Source: Lachnospiraceae bacterium
Lineage (GTDB): Bacteria > Bacillota > Clostridia > Lachnospirales > Lachnospiraceae
NCBI GenBank assembly: GCA_021205305.1
Contig: JAJPXU010000003.1
Span: 1-40,739 of the forward strand
DNA length: 40,739 nucleotides
Direction: 5' to 3'
The translations under genes and the position numbers were made by a program. Below the pieces are notes generated by a model. It worked only from the letters and a program-made list of their open reading frames with translations, was not told the origin of the DNA and ran no database searches. Of this stretch, positions 33,887-40,739 are shown one piece after another. The first letter of the stretch is position 1, and each line of letters starts with the position of its first letter.

Positions 33887-34843
33887 ATGTCATTTTCCCA
33901 GGATGTGCGGCAGGAACTCTCTGCCCAGATTGCGCCTGCGCGCCATTGTAATCTGGCTGAACTGGCCGCGATCAATCGTAAGGCAGGGGAGATTTTTGCC
34001 GAAAAAGGTTGCAGCGGAATAAAAATTCGTACCGAAAACCTTTTAATAGCAAGAAAAAGCTTTACATTATTACAAAAAACATTTAATATAAGTGTTGATG
34101 TCTCAGCGCATATACATAGAAATGAAAAAAAGAGCGAGCAGATCTATACGGTTCTGGTGAAAAATACGGAAATGGCGCGGAAGGTACTCTGTGCTCTGAA
34201 GATGGCAGGTCCTGACGGACGCCTGACAGACACTGTGTGCGCCAATCCGATTCTCGTGCAGCAGCCCTGCTGCCGCAGAGCCTATATCCGGGGAGCTTTT
34301 CTTTGCTCCGGTTCGATCAGCAATCCAGAGAAATCGTATCATTTCGAGATTGCCTGTTCCTCTTGTGAACATGCGGGTCAGCTTCAGAGCCTGATTCGCT
34401 CCTTTGGGCCGGATGCCAAAATTGTACAGCGTAAAAGCCACTACATTGTATATATTAAGGAAGGAGCCCAGATTGTTGATATGCTGAATATTATGGGGGC
34501 TCATGTCTCGCTGATGAATCTGGAGAATATCCGGATTGTCCGGGAAATGAGGAATTCAGTGAATCGTAAGGTGAACTGTGAAGCCGCCAATATCAACAAA
34601 ACCGTAAATGCGTCTGTAAGACAGATGGAAGACATTCGCTGCCTGCGAGACACCGTGGGCTTTGAACAGCTTCCACCACACCTTGCGCAGATCGCCAGAT
34701 TGCGGCTGGCGAATCCGGACGCTTCGTTAGCAGAGCTGGGGGAGATGCTGGCACCTCCCATAAGTAAGTCTGGAGTAAACCACAGACTGAGAAAACTCAG
34801 CCGACTGGCAGAGCAGGTAAGAAATAAGGAGGAAATATTATGA
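33887..34843 (+). CDS. whiA: DNA-binding protein WhiA
   Basis: A 318-residue WhiA homologue, with an N-terminal domain related to LAGLIDADG homing endonucleases but without activity, and a C-terminal helix-turn-helix. The N-terminus is MSFSQDVRQELSAQIAPARH; RRAYIRGAFLCSGSISNPEKSYHFEI is the LAGLIDADG-like core seen in pieces; the HTH part has LPPHLAQIARLRLANPDASL, ending in ISKSGVNHRLRKL. WhiA regulates sporulation septation in Streptomyces and influences division in Bacillus. In many Firmicutes the order is rapZ-yvcK-whiA-crh, often behind murB; here whiA follows murB with only 64 bases between and no rapZ or yvcK. The start at 33887 follows AGAGGTGAG. The stop overlaps the next start by ATGA. 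Confidence 0.95.
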   Translation: MSFSQDVRQELSAQIAPARHCNLAELAAINRKAGEIFAEKGCSGIKIRTENLLIARKSFTLLQKTFNISVDVSAHIHRNEKKSEQIYTVLVKNTEMARKVLCALKMAGPDGRLTDTVCANPILVQQPCCRRAYIRGAFLCSGSISNPEKSYHFEIACSSCEHAGQLQSLIRSFGPDAKIVQRKSHYIVYIKEGAQIVDMLNIMGAHVSLMNLENIRIVREMRNSVNRKVNCEAANINKTVNASVRQMEDIRCLRDTVGFEQLPPHLAQIARLRLANPDASLAELGEMLAPPISKSGVNHRLRKLSRLAEQVRNKEEIL

Positions 34844-35097
34844 CAAAAAAGGAAATCACGATTCAGCTTCCGAGTGGACTGGAGGCCAGGCCGATTGCTA
34901 TGCTGGTACAGGTAGCGAGTCAGTATGAGAGTGAAATTCATCTCGAAAGCAATGGAAGAAACGTTAATGCGAAAAGCATCATGGGTATGATGACGCTTGG
35001 GCTCGACACCGGAGATAAGGTTCTGGTTACCGCAGATGGCGCTGATGAGCAGGCAGCCGTGAATAAAATAGAAGAATATCTGAGCAAAACGAATTGA
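34840..35097 (+). CDS. Crh-like HPr domain protein without His15
   Basis: An 85-residue HPr-fold protein. The active-site motif of HPr (GLHARP) reads GLEARP, with Glu at position 15 in place of the phosphorylatable His, so it cannot take phosphate from Enzyme I for PTS transport. Ser46 is kept exactly in NAKSIMGMMTL, the site phosphorylated by HPr kinase. This is the logic of Bacillus Crh, which has Gln15 and acts with CcpA in catabolite repression; the position after whiA is also that of crh. The protein may carry a permanent negative charge at site 15, mimicking phospho-His. Coupled to whiA by ATGA. Confidence 0.9.
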   Translation: MTKKEITIQLPSGLEARPIAMLVQVASQYESEIHLESNGRNVNAKSIMGMMTLGLDTGDKVLVTADGADEQAAVNKIEEYLSKTN

Positions 35098-35110
35098 GCG
35101 GGTAGTGGAT

Positions 35111-35617
35111 ATGGACATTTGTACGGCAGGCAGCCTGGACAAAAAATTTATCCTGGATTTGTACCAGAAAACCTTTCCGCTCAAAGGGCGCCAGGAATTT
35201 TCCCTGATTGAGCGAAGAACAGCCATGGGGGAAATGGAGATTCTTCTTATCAGAGAAGAACGAAAGCCGATCGGTTTTGCAATTCTGGCATATGGAGAGA
35301 AGCTGATTTTGCTCGATTATTTTGCTATCTCTGAAAGATATCGGGGGCAGAATCTTGGAAGCGCGGCTTTGGAACTGATCCGGGAACTGTATGACGACCG
35401 GCAGTTTTTTCTGGAAAACGCAGAGTCGGAGGATGGTTCAAAGTTTTTTTTCCTGCGAAACGGTTTTTTTGAGACCGGGATTCATGTGGAGCAGGGCGGA
35501 GATTGTCTGGAACTGCTTTCAACGCAGCCCAGGCTGAACTTTGAGGAGTGCGAGCAGGTGTATCGTTCCCTTTTTGGTACGAACTACCGTGAGATCGTAA
35601 AGCTGGTAAATAAATAG
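35111..35617 (+). CDS. GNAT family N-acetyltransferase
   Basis: A 168-residue acetyltransferase of the GNAT superfamily. The acetyl-CoA pyrophosphate-binding motif A is ISERYRGQNLGSAALELI, preceded by the beta-4 strand LILLDYFA. The N-terminal part (YQKTFPLKGRQEFSLIERR) resembles a group of uncharacterised Clostridia proteins. The substrate is unknown. The ATG at 35111 is preceded only by a weak site; a GTG at 35105 is an alternative. It lies 13 bases after the Crh-like gene and ends before a terminator, so it closes the murB-whiA-hpr unit. Confidence 0.85.
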   Translation: MDICTAGSLDKKFILDLYQKTFPLKGRQEFSLIERRTAMGEMEILLIREERKPIGFAILAYGEKLILLDYFAISERYRGQNLGSAALELIRELYDDRQFFLENAESEDGSKFFFLRNGFFETGIHVEQGGDCLELLSTQPRLNFEECEQVYRSLFGTNYREIVKLVNK

Positions 35618-35623
35618 ATAAAC

Positions 35624-35654
35624 AGGGGGATGTCATAAAAACATCCTCCTTTTT
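35624..35654 (+). terminator. Terminator after the GNAT gene
   Basis: GGGGGATGT pairs with ACATCCTCC (one G-T type pair) around CATAAAA, followed by TTTTTC. Confidence 0.9.
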
Positions 35655-35655
35655 C

Positions 35656-35693
35656 GTTGGATCGAAAAGTTTTCCGAACTTCCCGATCGGACA
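35656..35693. repeat. Post-terminator hairpin repeat, copy 2
   Basis: GTTGGATCG and CGATCGGAC are partly inverted around AAAGTTTTCCGAACTTCC. The core AAAGTTYTYCGARCTTCCC and the ending YGGACA are shared with 2460-2497, and both copies start within two bases of a terminator's T-run. Confidence 0.65.
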
Positions 35694-35909
35694 AAAATTT
35701 ACATGCACGGATGCGTAAGGTGTTCGATTGCTTCGTATTTTATACGAAAATAGAAAATGTTTTAGAAAATATGGATTGCGAAAGCGGATGTTTCCTTAAC
35801 GAAACTCCTTTGTTTCGAAAAAACGAAACGAATAAAAGGAAAAATACACAAAAATTAAGTGGTAAAAAAATACAAAATAACCAAAACGTGAAAACAACAA
35901 AAATAGTTA
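35694..35909. other. AT-rich stretch without a gene
   Basis: No supported coding region. There is one clear inverted repeat, GTTTCG-AAAAAA-CGAAAC (35813-35830), which could be a regulator site with CG half-site centres as LacI-family proteins like, followed by adenine-rich DNA up to the promoter at 35910. Confidence 0.5.
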
Positions 35910-35938
35910 TTGACAAAATGAACGAAATGCTGTTTAAT
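35910..35938 (+). promoter_or_regulatory. Promoter of the LacI-type regulator gene
   Basis: TTGACA (35910-35915) and TTTAAT (35933-35938) with 17 bases between. Confidence 0.8.
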
Positions 35939-35940
35939 GT

Positions 35941-35960
35941 ACTTAAGAAATCGTTTAAGT
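35941..35960. promoter_or_regulatory. Candidate operator just downstream of the promoter
   Basis: ACTTAA and TTAAGT are inverted around GAAATCGT. The position at the transcription start is right for repression, and autoregulation by the LacI-type protein is a reasonable guess. I could not find a matching site before the transporter genes. Confidence 0.45.
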
Positions 35961-35992
35961 AAAGACAGATTTGACAAGCGAAGGAGAAAAGC

Positions 35993-36994
35993 ATGGTTTC
36001 CATGAAGGAGATTGCGGCAGCCTGCGGAGTATCTGTAGCGACTGTCAGTAAGGCATTGAGTGATCACCGGGATATCGGTGAGAAGACAAAACGACAGGTC
36101 AGAGAGACCGCTGACCGGATGGGATATCTTCCAAATATGTCCGCCCGCTATCTCAAGACGAATCGCAGCTACAACATCGGCGTTCTTTTTGAAGACGCGG
36201 CACACAGTGGCCTTACTCATGATTTCTTCTCCGGTGTATTGGAGAGCTTGAAAATCACTGCGGAGTCCAGAGGGTTTGATATCACGTTTCTGAATACGAC
36301 CTCGTCGGACATGTCCTATGTAGAGCGTGCGCAGTACCGGGGATTTGACGGAGTGGCGATCGCCTGTTTTGATTATTCAAACCCGAAGATCCTGGAGTTG
36401 CTGCAGAGCAGCGTGAAGGTTGTTACCGTTGACTACATTGCTGACAACCGCACGGCGGTCGTTTCAGACAATACGAGCGGTATGACGCAGCTGATGAGAT
36501 ACATTTTAGAACAGGGTCACAGGAAGATCGCTTACATCCATGGAGATGAGGGGCGGGTGACAAGACAGAGGCTGGCTTCCTACTATCGATGCATGGAAGA
36601 GTACAGTGTGACGGTTTCAGACGCATACATTCAGCCTGGTCTGTATCGGGATCGACAGTTAGCCTATGAAAAGACAGAGGAGCTGCTTTCTCTGAAAGAG
36701 CCGCCGACCTGTATTCTTTATCCGGATGATGTGGCTGCATTTGGCGGGATTAACGCAATCCGTGCCAGAGGCCTGCGGGTGCCGGAGGATATTTCGGTAG
36801 CAGGTTATGATGGAATCCGCGCATTGCAGTACAGCGAACCGAGACTGACGACCGTCCGACAGGACATGGAAGCACTTGGACGCCTTGCGGCGGAAAGCCT
36901 GATCGCAGAGATTGAACGCCCGATGCTGACAGCTCCCACAATCCATACGGTTGAGGGAAGCCTGTTAGAGGGACAGACGGTTCGAAAAATTTAG
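35993..36994 (+). CDS. LacI family transcriptional regulator
   Basis: A 333-residue repressor. The N-terminal HTH is MKEIAAACGVSVATVSKALS, with the hinge-helix region YLPNMSARYLKTNRSYNIGV. The periplasmic-binding-protein-like effector domain follows, with VLFEDAAHSGLTHDFFSGVL, YIHGDEGRVTRQRLASY, ILYPDDVAAFGGINAIRARG, VAGYDGIRALQYSEPRLTTV and the C-terminal LGRLAAESLI. The effector is probably a sugar, unknown which. The ATG at 35993 follows AAGGAG; ATG at 36002 is possible. It lies before a sugar-type ABC transporter on the same strand and probably controls it. Confidence 0.94.
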   Translation: MVSMKEIAAACGVSVATVSKALSDHRDIGEKTKRQVRETADRMGYLPNMSARYLKTNRSYNIGVLFEDAAHSGLTHDFFSGVLESLKITAESRGFDITFLNTTSSDMSYVERAQYRGFDGVAIACFDYSNPKILELLQSSVKVVTVDYIADNRTAVVSDNTSGMTQLMRYILEQGHRKIAYIHGDEGRVTRQRLASYYRCMEEYSVTVSDAYIQPGLYRDRQLAYEKTEELLSLKEPPTCILYPDDVAAFGGINAIRARGLRVPEDISVAGYDGIRALQYSEPRLTTVRQDMEALGRLAAESLIAEIERPMLTAPTIHTVEGSLLEGQTVRKI

Positions 36995-37018
36995 ATTGTT
37001 ATCGCGGATGACCCGCGT

Positions 37019-37094
37019 AGCATAATATGTCGTGTGCGCTTTTTGCACACGACGAAGGCCAGCCCATCGCGCAGCGATTGCAAATGGCTGGCTA
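37019..37094. repeat. GCCAGCC palindromic repeat, copy 1
   Basis: Hairpin GTCGTGTGC / GCACACGAC (37030-37053 region) is followed by GAAGG and a second hairpin: GCCAGCC and GGCTGGC around TCGC-GCA-GCGA with a spacer on the right. About 75 bp match 38673-38746. It separates the LacI gene from the solute-binding protein gene. Confidence 0.8.
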
Positions 37095-37129
37095 AACACA
37101 AACACCACTTTTAAAGGAGGAATATCACA

Positions 37130-38494
37130 ATGAGAACAATATCCAGAAGAGATTTTCTGCGTGGATCTGCAGCGGTTGCAGCTAGTTCAATCGCAGCAAG
37201 CATGTTCGTAGTTCCGGCACTGGCTGAGGAAGAGACCGAGCCGGAAAACACCGTTACTGGTGACGCTTCCGCAGACGGCGCGTTCGTCGTATGGGGCTGG
37301 AACGATGATATCAAGACCATCCTTGATACTGTATTCGCAGAGGCATATCCGGATGAGTATTCAAGAATCGTATTCGTAAACACAGGTGGTTCTGACTACT
37401 ATCAGACCAAGCTTGACGCAGTTCTTGAGGATCCGAGCAACGAGCTGTATCCGGATCTGATGGGTCTTGAGGTTGACTATGTACAGAAGTATACCAACAG
37501 CGATTGGCTGCTGAATGTTGCTGATATCGGCATCACAGATGATGATATGGCAAATATGTATCAGTACAATGTAGACCTTGGCTCTGACTATGACGGAAAT
37601 GTAAAGGCTCTGTTCTGGCAGGCAACACCGGGCTGCTACGCAGTACGTGCAGATCTGGCTGAGACCTATCTTGGAACAACGGATCCGGACGAGATCGCAG
37701 CGAAGTTCGCAGATCTTGACACCATCCTTGAGACAGCCCGTGAAGTAAACGAGGCTTCCGGCGGCACCTGCAAGCTGTTCTCCGGTTATGATGAGATCAA
37801 GAGATCCCTCATGAACTCCCGTGAGGTTGGCTTCTATGATGAGAACGATGTGATCACACTGGATGAGAACATTACTACATACCTTGAGACTGCTAAGACT
37901 CTGTATGATGAAGAGCTGACCTACAACACCTCTCAGTGGAGCGCTGACTGGTATGCAAACATGGACGGCGACGGCACAGAGAGCAATGCAGCACTTGCAT
38001 ACTTCGGATGCCCGTGGTTCGTATACTGGAGCCTTTCCTCTACATGGCAGGGTCAGACCATCCTTGTTCCGGCACAGGAGCAGTGCTTCTGGGGCGGCAC
38101 AGGCCTGGCAGCTACCGCTGGCTGCTCTGACACTGAGCTGGCTGCTCTGATTATGCAGTATCTGGCTTGCGATACAGAAGGTATGGTAGCGATCAACGCA
38201 CAGAACTCTGACTATGTAAACAACACCGAAGCAATTGCTCAGATCATCGAGAGCGGCGCTTCTGCAGACGGCAATGGTTATATGTACAGCGCAGATCAGA
38301 ACTTCATCGAGTTCTTCTATGACAAGGCAGATGCAATCGATGCTTCTACCGTAACGGCTGAGGATCAGACCATCCTGTCTCTGCTCGATACCGAGTGCCA
38401 GGCTTATGCTACTGGTGAGAAGGATCTGGATACTGCACTTGCAGATCTGAAGGCTTCTATCCATGATACCTATTCCTACCTGAGCGTAGAGTAA
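37130..38494 (+). CDS. ABC transporter solute-binding protein with Tat signal
   Basis: A 454-residue extracellular solute-binding protein, family 1 (carbohydrate type). The signal MRTISRRDFLRGSAAVAASS carries the twin-arginine motif SRRDFLR and ends near PALA-EEE. There is no lipobox Cys, unlike most Firmicute binding proteins. The mature part has FVVWGWNDDIKTILDTVF, SDYYQTKLDAVLED, DLMGLEVDYVQKYTNSDWLL and the C-terminal EKDLDTALADLKASI. Codon use is strongly biased, in line with high expression. The start at 37130 follows AAAGGAGG. It is followed by a stem-loop and then two permease genes. The sugar is not known. Confidence 0.92.
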   Translation: MRTISRRDFLRGSAAVAASSIAASMFVVPALAEEETEPENTVTGDASADGAFVVWGWNDDIKTILDTVFAEAYPDEYSRIVFVNTGGSDYYQTKLDAVLEDPSNELYPDLMGLEVDYVQKYTNSDWLLNVADIGITDDDMANMYQYNVDLGSDYDGNVKALFWQATPGCYAVRADLAETYLGTTDPDEIAAKFADLDTILETAREVNEASGGTCKLFSGYDEIKRSLMNSREVGFYDENDVITLDENITTYLETAKTLYDEELTYNTSQWSADWYANMDGDGTESNAALAYFGCPWFVYWSLSSTWQGQTILVPAQEQCFWGGTGLAATAGCSDTELAALIMQYLACDTEGMVAINAQNSDYVNNTEAIAQIIESGASADGNGYMYSADQNFIEFFYDKADAIDASTVTAEDQTILSLLDTECQAYATGEKDLDTALADLKASIHDTYSYLSVE

Positions 38495-38507
38495 TCCGTA
38501 TCGGATT

Positions 38508-38534
38508 CGGAAAACGGTTCTTTACCGTTTTCGG
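38508..38534 (+). other. Intercistronic stem-loop after the binding-protein gene
   Basis: CGGAAAACGG and CCGTTTTCGG form a perfect 10-bp stem around TTCTTTA. No T-run follows, so it is better seen as an mRNA-stabilising 3' structure that raises binding-protein levels over permeases. A second imperfect hairpin lies at about 38559-38594. Confidence 0.55.
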
Positions 38535-38672
38535 AAAAATGTAATTGATAGAGTATGGTGTGCTGCTTCTTCCTAAAGAGAAGGAGCAACACATTCTTTA
38601 CTATAGGTCATAGTTTAATCATTTTTCTAAAATACAGATGTTTCGTGCGGATCCGCCCACAGGGCGCTGGCT

Positions 38673-38746
38673 GCCATATATCATGTGTGCTTGCCACGCA
38701 TGACGAAGGCCAGCCCTCGCGAAGCGATTATAAATGGCTGGCTACC
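38673..38746. repeat. GCCAGCC palindromic repeat, copy 2
   Basis: Matches 37019-37094: GACGAAGGCCAGCC, then TCGC-GAA-GCGA, a right spacer, AAATGGCTGGCTA. The two copies flank the solute-binding protein gene in direct orientation. The upstream hairpin arms differ (ATGTGTGC/CACGCAT), yet still pair. Confidence 0.8.
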
Positions 38747-38793
38747 ACGGGATTTCCGCCCGGTGGGATTCCGGGAAATGGACAGGAGGCATT

Positions 38794-39771
38794 ATGAAAA
38801 AGAAAAAAAAGAAGAAAGTCACGTATGGAAAATATGGCTATCTGTTCATAGCACCGTTTTTCATTACATACCTGATTTTTCAGTTATATCCTTTAATCAG
38901 CACATTTTATTACAGCACTCTGTCGTATTATAAGCGTAACGGGCGTGAGGTAATCAGCTTTGCCGGCATTCAGAATTTCCTGAATATTTTCGGATTGGCG
39001 GCCGGTGAGCGTGCATATGTGCTCCAATATTTGAAAAATACCCTTGTGATGTGGGGCTGCAACTTTGTTCCGCAGATTCTGATTTCCCTTCTGATGGCAG
39101 TCTGGCTGACCGATACGAAGGTAAAGATTAAGGGAACCGGCGCCATCAAGGTTATTATATATCTTCCGAGTGTTATTACGGCAGCGTCCGTATCTGTCCT
39201 GTTTAAAAACCTGTTTTCACAGTATGGACCGATTACCCTTGCTTTGAAGAGCATTGGGCTGCTGTCTGAGAATTTTGATTTTATGTCGAGCGTAGCGGGC
39301 AGCCGCGGATTGATTTCCCTGATTCTGTGGTGGATGTGGTACGGCAATACTTCCATTCTGCTGATTTCCGGTGTGCTGGGCATTGATCCCGGTCTTTATG
39401 AGGCAGCCGATATCGATGGTGCCGGAGGCTGGAAAAAGTTTACCGACATTACGCTGCCGCTGTTGAAGCCGATTATGCTGTACACGCTGGTAACCTCCGC
39501 AATCGGCGGTCTGCAGATGTACGATATCCCGGCTCTGTTCAATGTAACTGAGACAGGTCTGAAGGGTCTTCCGAACGATATGACGACGACCATGGCCATG
39601 TATATTATGCGACTGTACAACAGTGACGTAGGAAAAGCTGCGGCGGTATCCGTATTCCTGTTTGTGATTACGCTTGCTGTTAGCCTGCTTCTGTTCTTCT
39701 TCATGGGTGACAAAGAAGAGAGGAAGCTGAAAAAGCTTGAGAAACAGAGAAGAAAGGCAGGTGCGAAATAA
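38794..39771 (+). CDS. ABC sugar permease, MalF type
   Basis: A 325-residue membrane subunit with six membrane segments, starting with a very basic N-terminus (MKKKKKKKVTYGKYGYLFIA) and the typical PFFITYLIFQLYPLISTFYYS. The EAA loop that contacts the ATPase is YEAADIDGAGGWKKFTDITL, then PLLKP. It ends in a Lys/Arg-rich tail. The start at 38794 follows ACAGGAGG. Its stop overlaps the next permease by one base. No ATPase gene is in the cluster, so a shared MsmK/UgpC-type ATPase elsewhere is likely. Confidence 0.94.
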   Translation: MKKKKKKKVTYGKYGYLFIAPFFITYLIFQLYPLISTFYYSTLSYYKRNGREVISFAGIQNFLNIFGLAAGERAYVLQYLKNTLVMWGCNFVPQILISLLMAVWLTDTKVKIKGTGAIKVIIYLPSVITAASVSVLFKNLFSQYGPITLALKSIGLLSENFDFMSSVAGSRGLISLILWWMWYGNTSILLISGVLGIDPGLYEAADIDGAGGWKKFTDITLPLLKPIMLYTLVTSAIGGLQMYDIPALFNVTETGLKGLPNDMTTTMAMYIMRLYNSDVGKAAAVSVFLFVITLAVSLLLFFFMGDKEERKLKKLEKQRRKAGAK

Positions 39772-40634
39772 TGCAGTATAAAGACAGCTATTTGCGCCAC
39801 TTGAGAAACCAGAGAATTTTCCGGACGGTTATTTGCATTATCTTCTGCTGTATCTCCCTGCTGCCATTCCTGATTCTGTGTATGAACGCGACCAGAACAT
39901 CCGAGGCGATTCAGTCCGGTCTGTCCCTGATTCCGTCCACACATTTCCTGGAGAACTGGAAGAACCTGCTGGCGAAACAGAATGGTATGCAGATTACGCT
40001 GCAGAAGGCCTGCCTGAACTCTCTGATTATCACAGTACCAGGCACGATCCTTTCCGTATACTTTTCATCCATGACCGCTTACGGTGTGCATGTGTATGAT
40101 TTCAAGATGAAAAAGTATGCGTGGGCATTTATCATGGCAGTCATGATGGTGCCGAGCCAGATTTCCATCATCGGTTTTTATCGGTTTATGTTACAGCTTG
40201 GTTTGATCGATACGTATATTCCGCTGATCATCCCGACGATTGCGGCACCGACGGTAGTCTTCTTCATGAAGCAGTATATGGAGAGCATCCTCTCCATCGA
40301 GATGATCGAGGCAGCCCGTATCGATGGCTCCGGTGAGCTGCGTACCTTCAACAGCGTTGTCCTGCCGATCTTAAAACCGGCAGTAGCGACACAGGCGATC
40401 TTCCAGTTCATTGCGCAGTGGAACAACCTGTTTACCCCGACGGTCATCCTGACCACAGACTCCAAAAAGACATTGCCTATGTTTGTACAGCTGCTGAGCT
40501 CCAACCAGTTCCGTACCGACTATGGTGTGGTGTATGTAGGTCTGTTTGTGGCCATCATCCCGCTGGTAATTGTTTACCTGATCCTCTCCAAGTACATCGT
40601 AGCCGGTGTAGCGCTTGGCGGCGTGAAGGGCTGA
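39771..40634 (+). CDS. ABC sugar permease, MalG type
   Basis: A 287-residue second membrane subunit, six segments. The N-terminal segment is VICIIFCCISLLPFLILCMN, and the EAA loop is IEAARIDGSGELRTFNSVVL, then PILKP. The C-terminus VAGVALGGVKG is the usual end of MalG-type permeases. It overlaps the MalF-type gene by TAATG, implying coupled synthesis of the heterodimer. Confidence 0.94.
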   Translation: MQYKDSYLRHLRNQRIFRTVICIIFCCISLLPFLILCMNATRTSEAIQSGLSLIPSTHFLENWKNLLAKQNGMQITLQKACLNSLIITVPGTILSVYFSSMTAYGVHVYDFKMKKYAWAFIMAVMMVPSQISIIGFYRFMLQLGLIDTYIPLIIPTIAAPTVVFFMKQYMESILSIEMIEAARIDGSGELRTFNSVVLPILKPAVATQAIFQFIAQWNNLFTPTVILTTDSKKTLPMFVQLLSSNQFRTDYGVVYVGLFVAIIPLVIVYLILSKYIVAGVALGGVKG

Positions 40635-40679
40635 GAAACACTGATTTCGAGTTTTTTCTTTCATAATAATTTCCTCATA

Positions 40680-40712
40680 GAATAGCCCGGTGCTGAATAC
40701 GTCGGGCTATTC
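40680..40712 (+). terminator. Hairpin after the permease genes, possible terminator
   Basis: GAATAGCCCG and CGGGCTATTC form a perfect 10-bp stem around 13 nt. The following sequence (AGTTATTGC) is only weakly T-rich, so termination strength is uncertain. The window ends 27 bases later. Confidence 0.55.
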
Positions 40713-40739
40713 AGTTATTGCAATAGAGAATCATCATAG

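Noticed and set aside
38794-38830. A-rich start of the permease gene as a slippage switch
   Set aside because: The longest A-run is eight and basic N-termini are common in MalF-type permeases; there is no sign of frameshifted copies.
1-40739. CRISPR arrays, tRNA or rRNA genes, prophage or transposase genes
   Set aside because: I looked for regularly spaced repeats, tRNA arms with T-loop GTTCGA-type sequences and integrase/transposase motifs and found none; the repeats present are palindromic and irregularly spaced.

Overview
The window looks like chromosome from a spore-forming, moderately GC-rich Firmicute of class Clostridia, most likely a Lachnospiraceae-type gut or rumen anaerobe. The evidence is an alpha/beta-type small acid-soluble spore protein, two T-box leaders, AddAB rather than RecBCD, WhiA followed by a Crh-like HPr, Shine-Dalgarno sites of the AGGAGG type, and sigma-A promoters (TTGACA-N17-TATAAT). 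Almost every gene lies on the + strand. I saw no rRNA, tRNA, CRISPR array, phage or transposase gene.

Layout. (1) 1-3293: a MATE efflux pump behind an attenuated leader that resembles the guanidine-IV (mepA) riboswitch, a CarD-type RNA polymerase-binding regulator, and a DUF308/HdeD membrane protein. (2) 3379-11028: a complete tryptophan operon, trpE-G-D-C-F-B-A, with its own promoter, a T-box leader and a final intrinsic terminator. (3) 11042-12769: a stand-alone AAA-like ATPase fused to a PD-(D/E)XK nuclease, more AT-rich than its neighbours and probably accessory. (4) 12976-14147: a spore protein gene coupled by ATGA to holA (DNA polymerase III delta). (5) 14159-15915: a two-gene HipA-like kinase/HTH module whose promoter is overlaid by a perfect inverted repeat. 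(6) 15958-19383: a T-box-controlled valS. (7) 19462-20184: a minus-strand secreted acidic protein. (8) 20390-28205: addB-addA. (9) 28306-35617: a GtrA-YfhO fusion, a PLP aminotransferase, murB, whiA, a Crh-like HPr lacking the phosphorylatable His15, and a GNAT acetyltransferase. (10) 35910-40634: a LacI regulator, a Tat-signal solute-binding protein and two ABC permeases (a carbohydrate-type importer without its own ATPase).

The strongest unexplained signal is a family of palindromic elements with one shared shape: outer stem, an 8-11 nt spacer on one side only, inner stem with a 3-4 nt loop, outer stem. The stem sequences differ between copies while pairing is kept. Copies lie between genes (2521, 12920, 14206, 19393, 37052, 38709). 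Others lie inside reading frames: an in-frame insertion in valS (about 17827-17910), the C-terminal tail of addB (about 24020-24110), and the last codons of trpA (about 10949-10988). Several conserved enzymes here (TrpC, TrpF, ValRS, AddB, AddA) are also longer than usual through loop insertions. This resembles in principle the Rickettsia palindromic elements that enter coding genes, but I know of no description for this lineage. The second candidate system is the HipA-like module, in which the kinase core and the HTH protein are separate overlapping genes.
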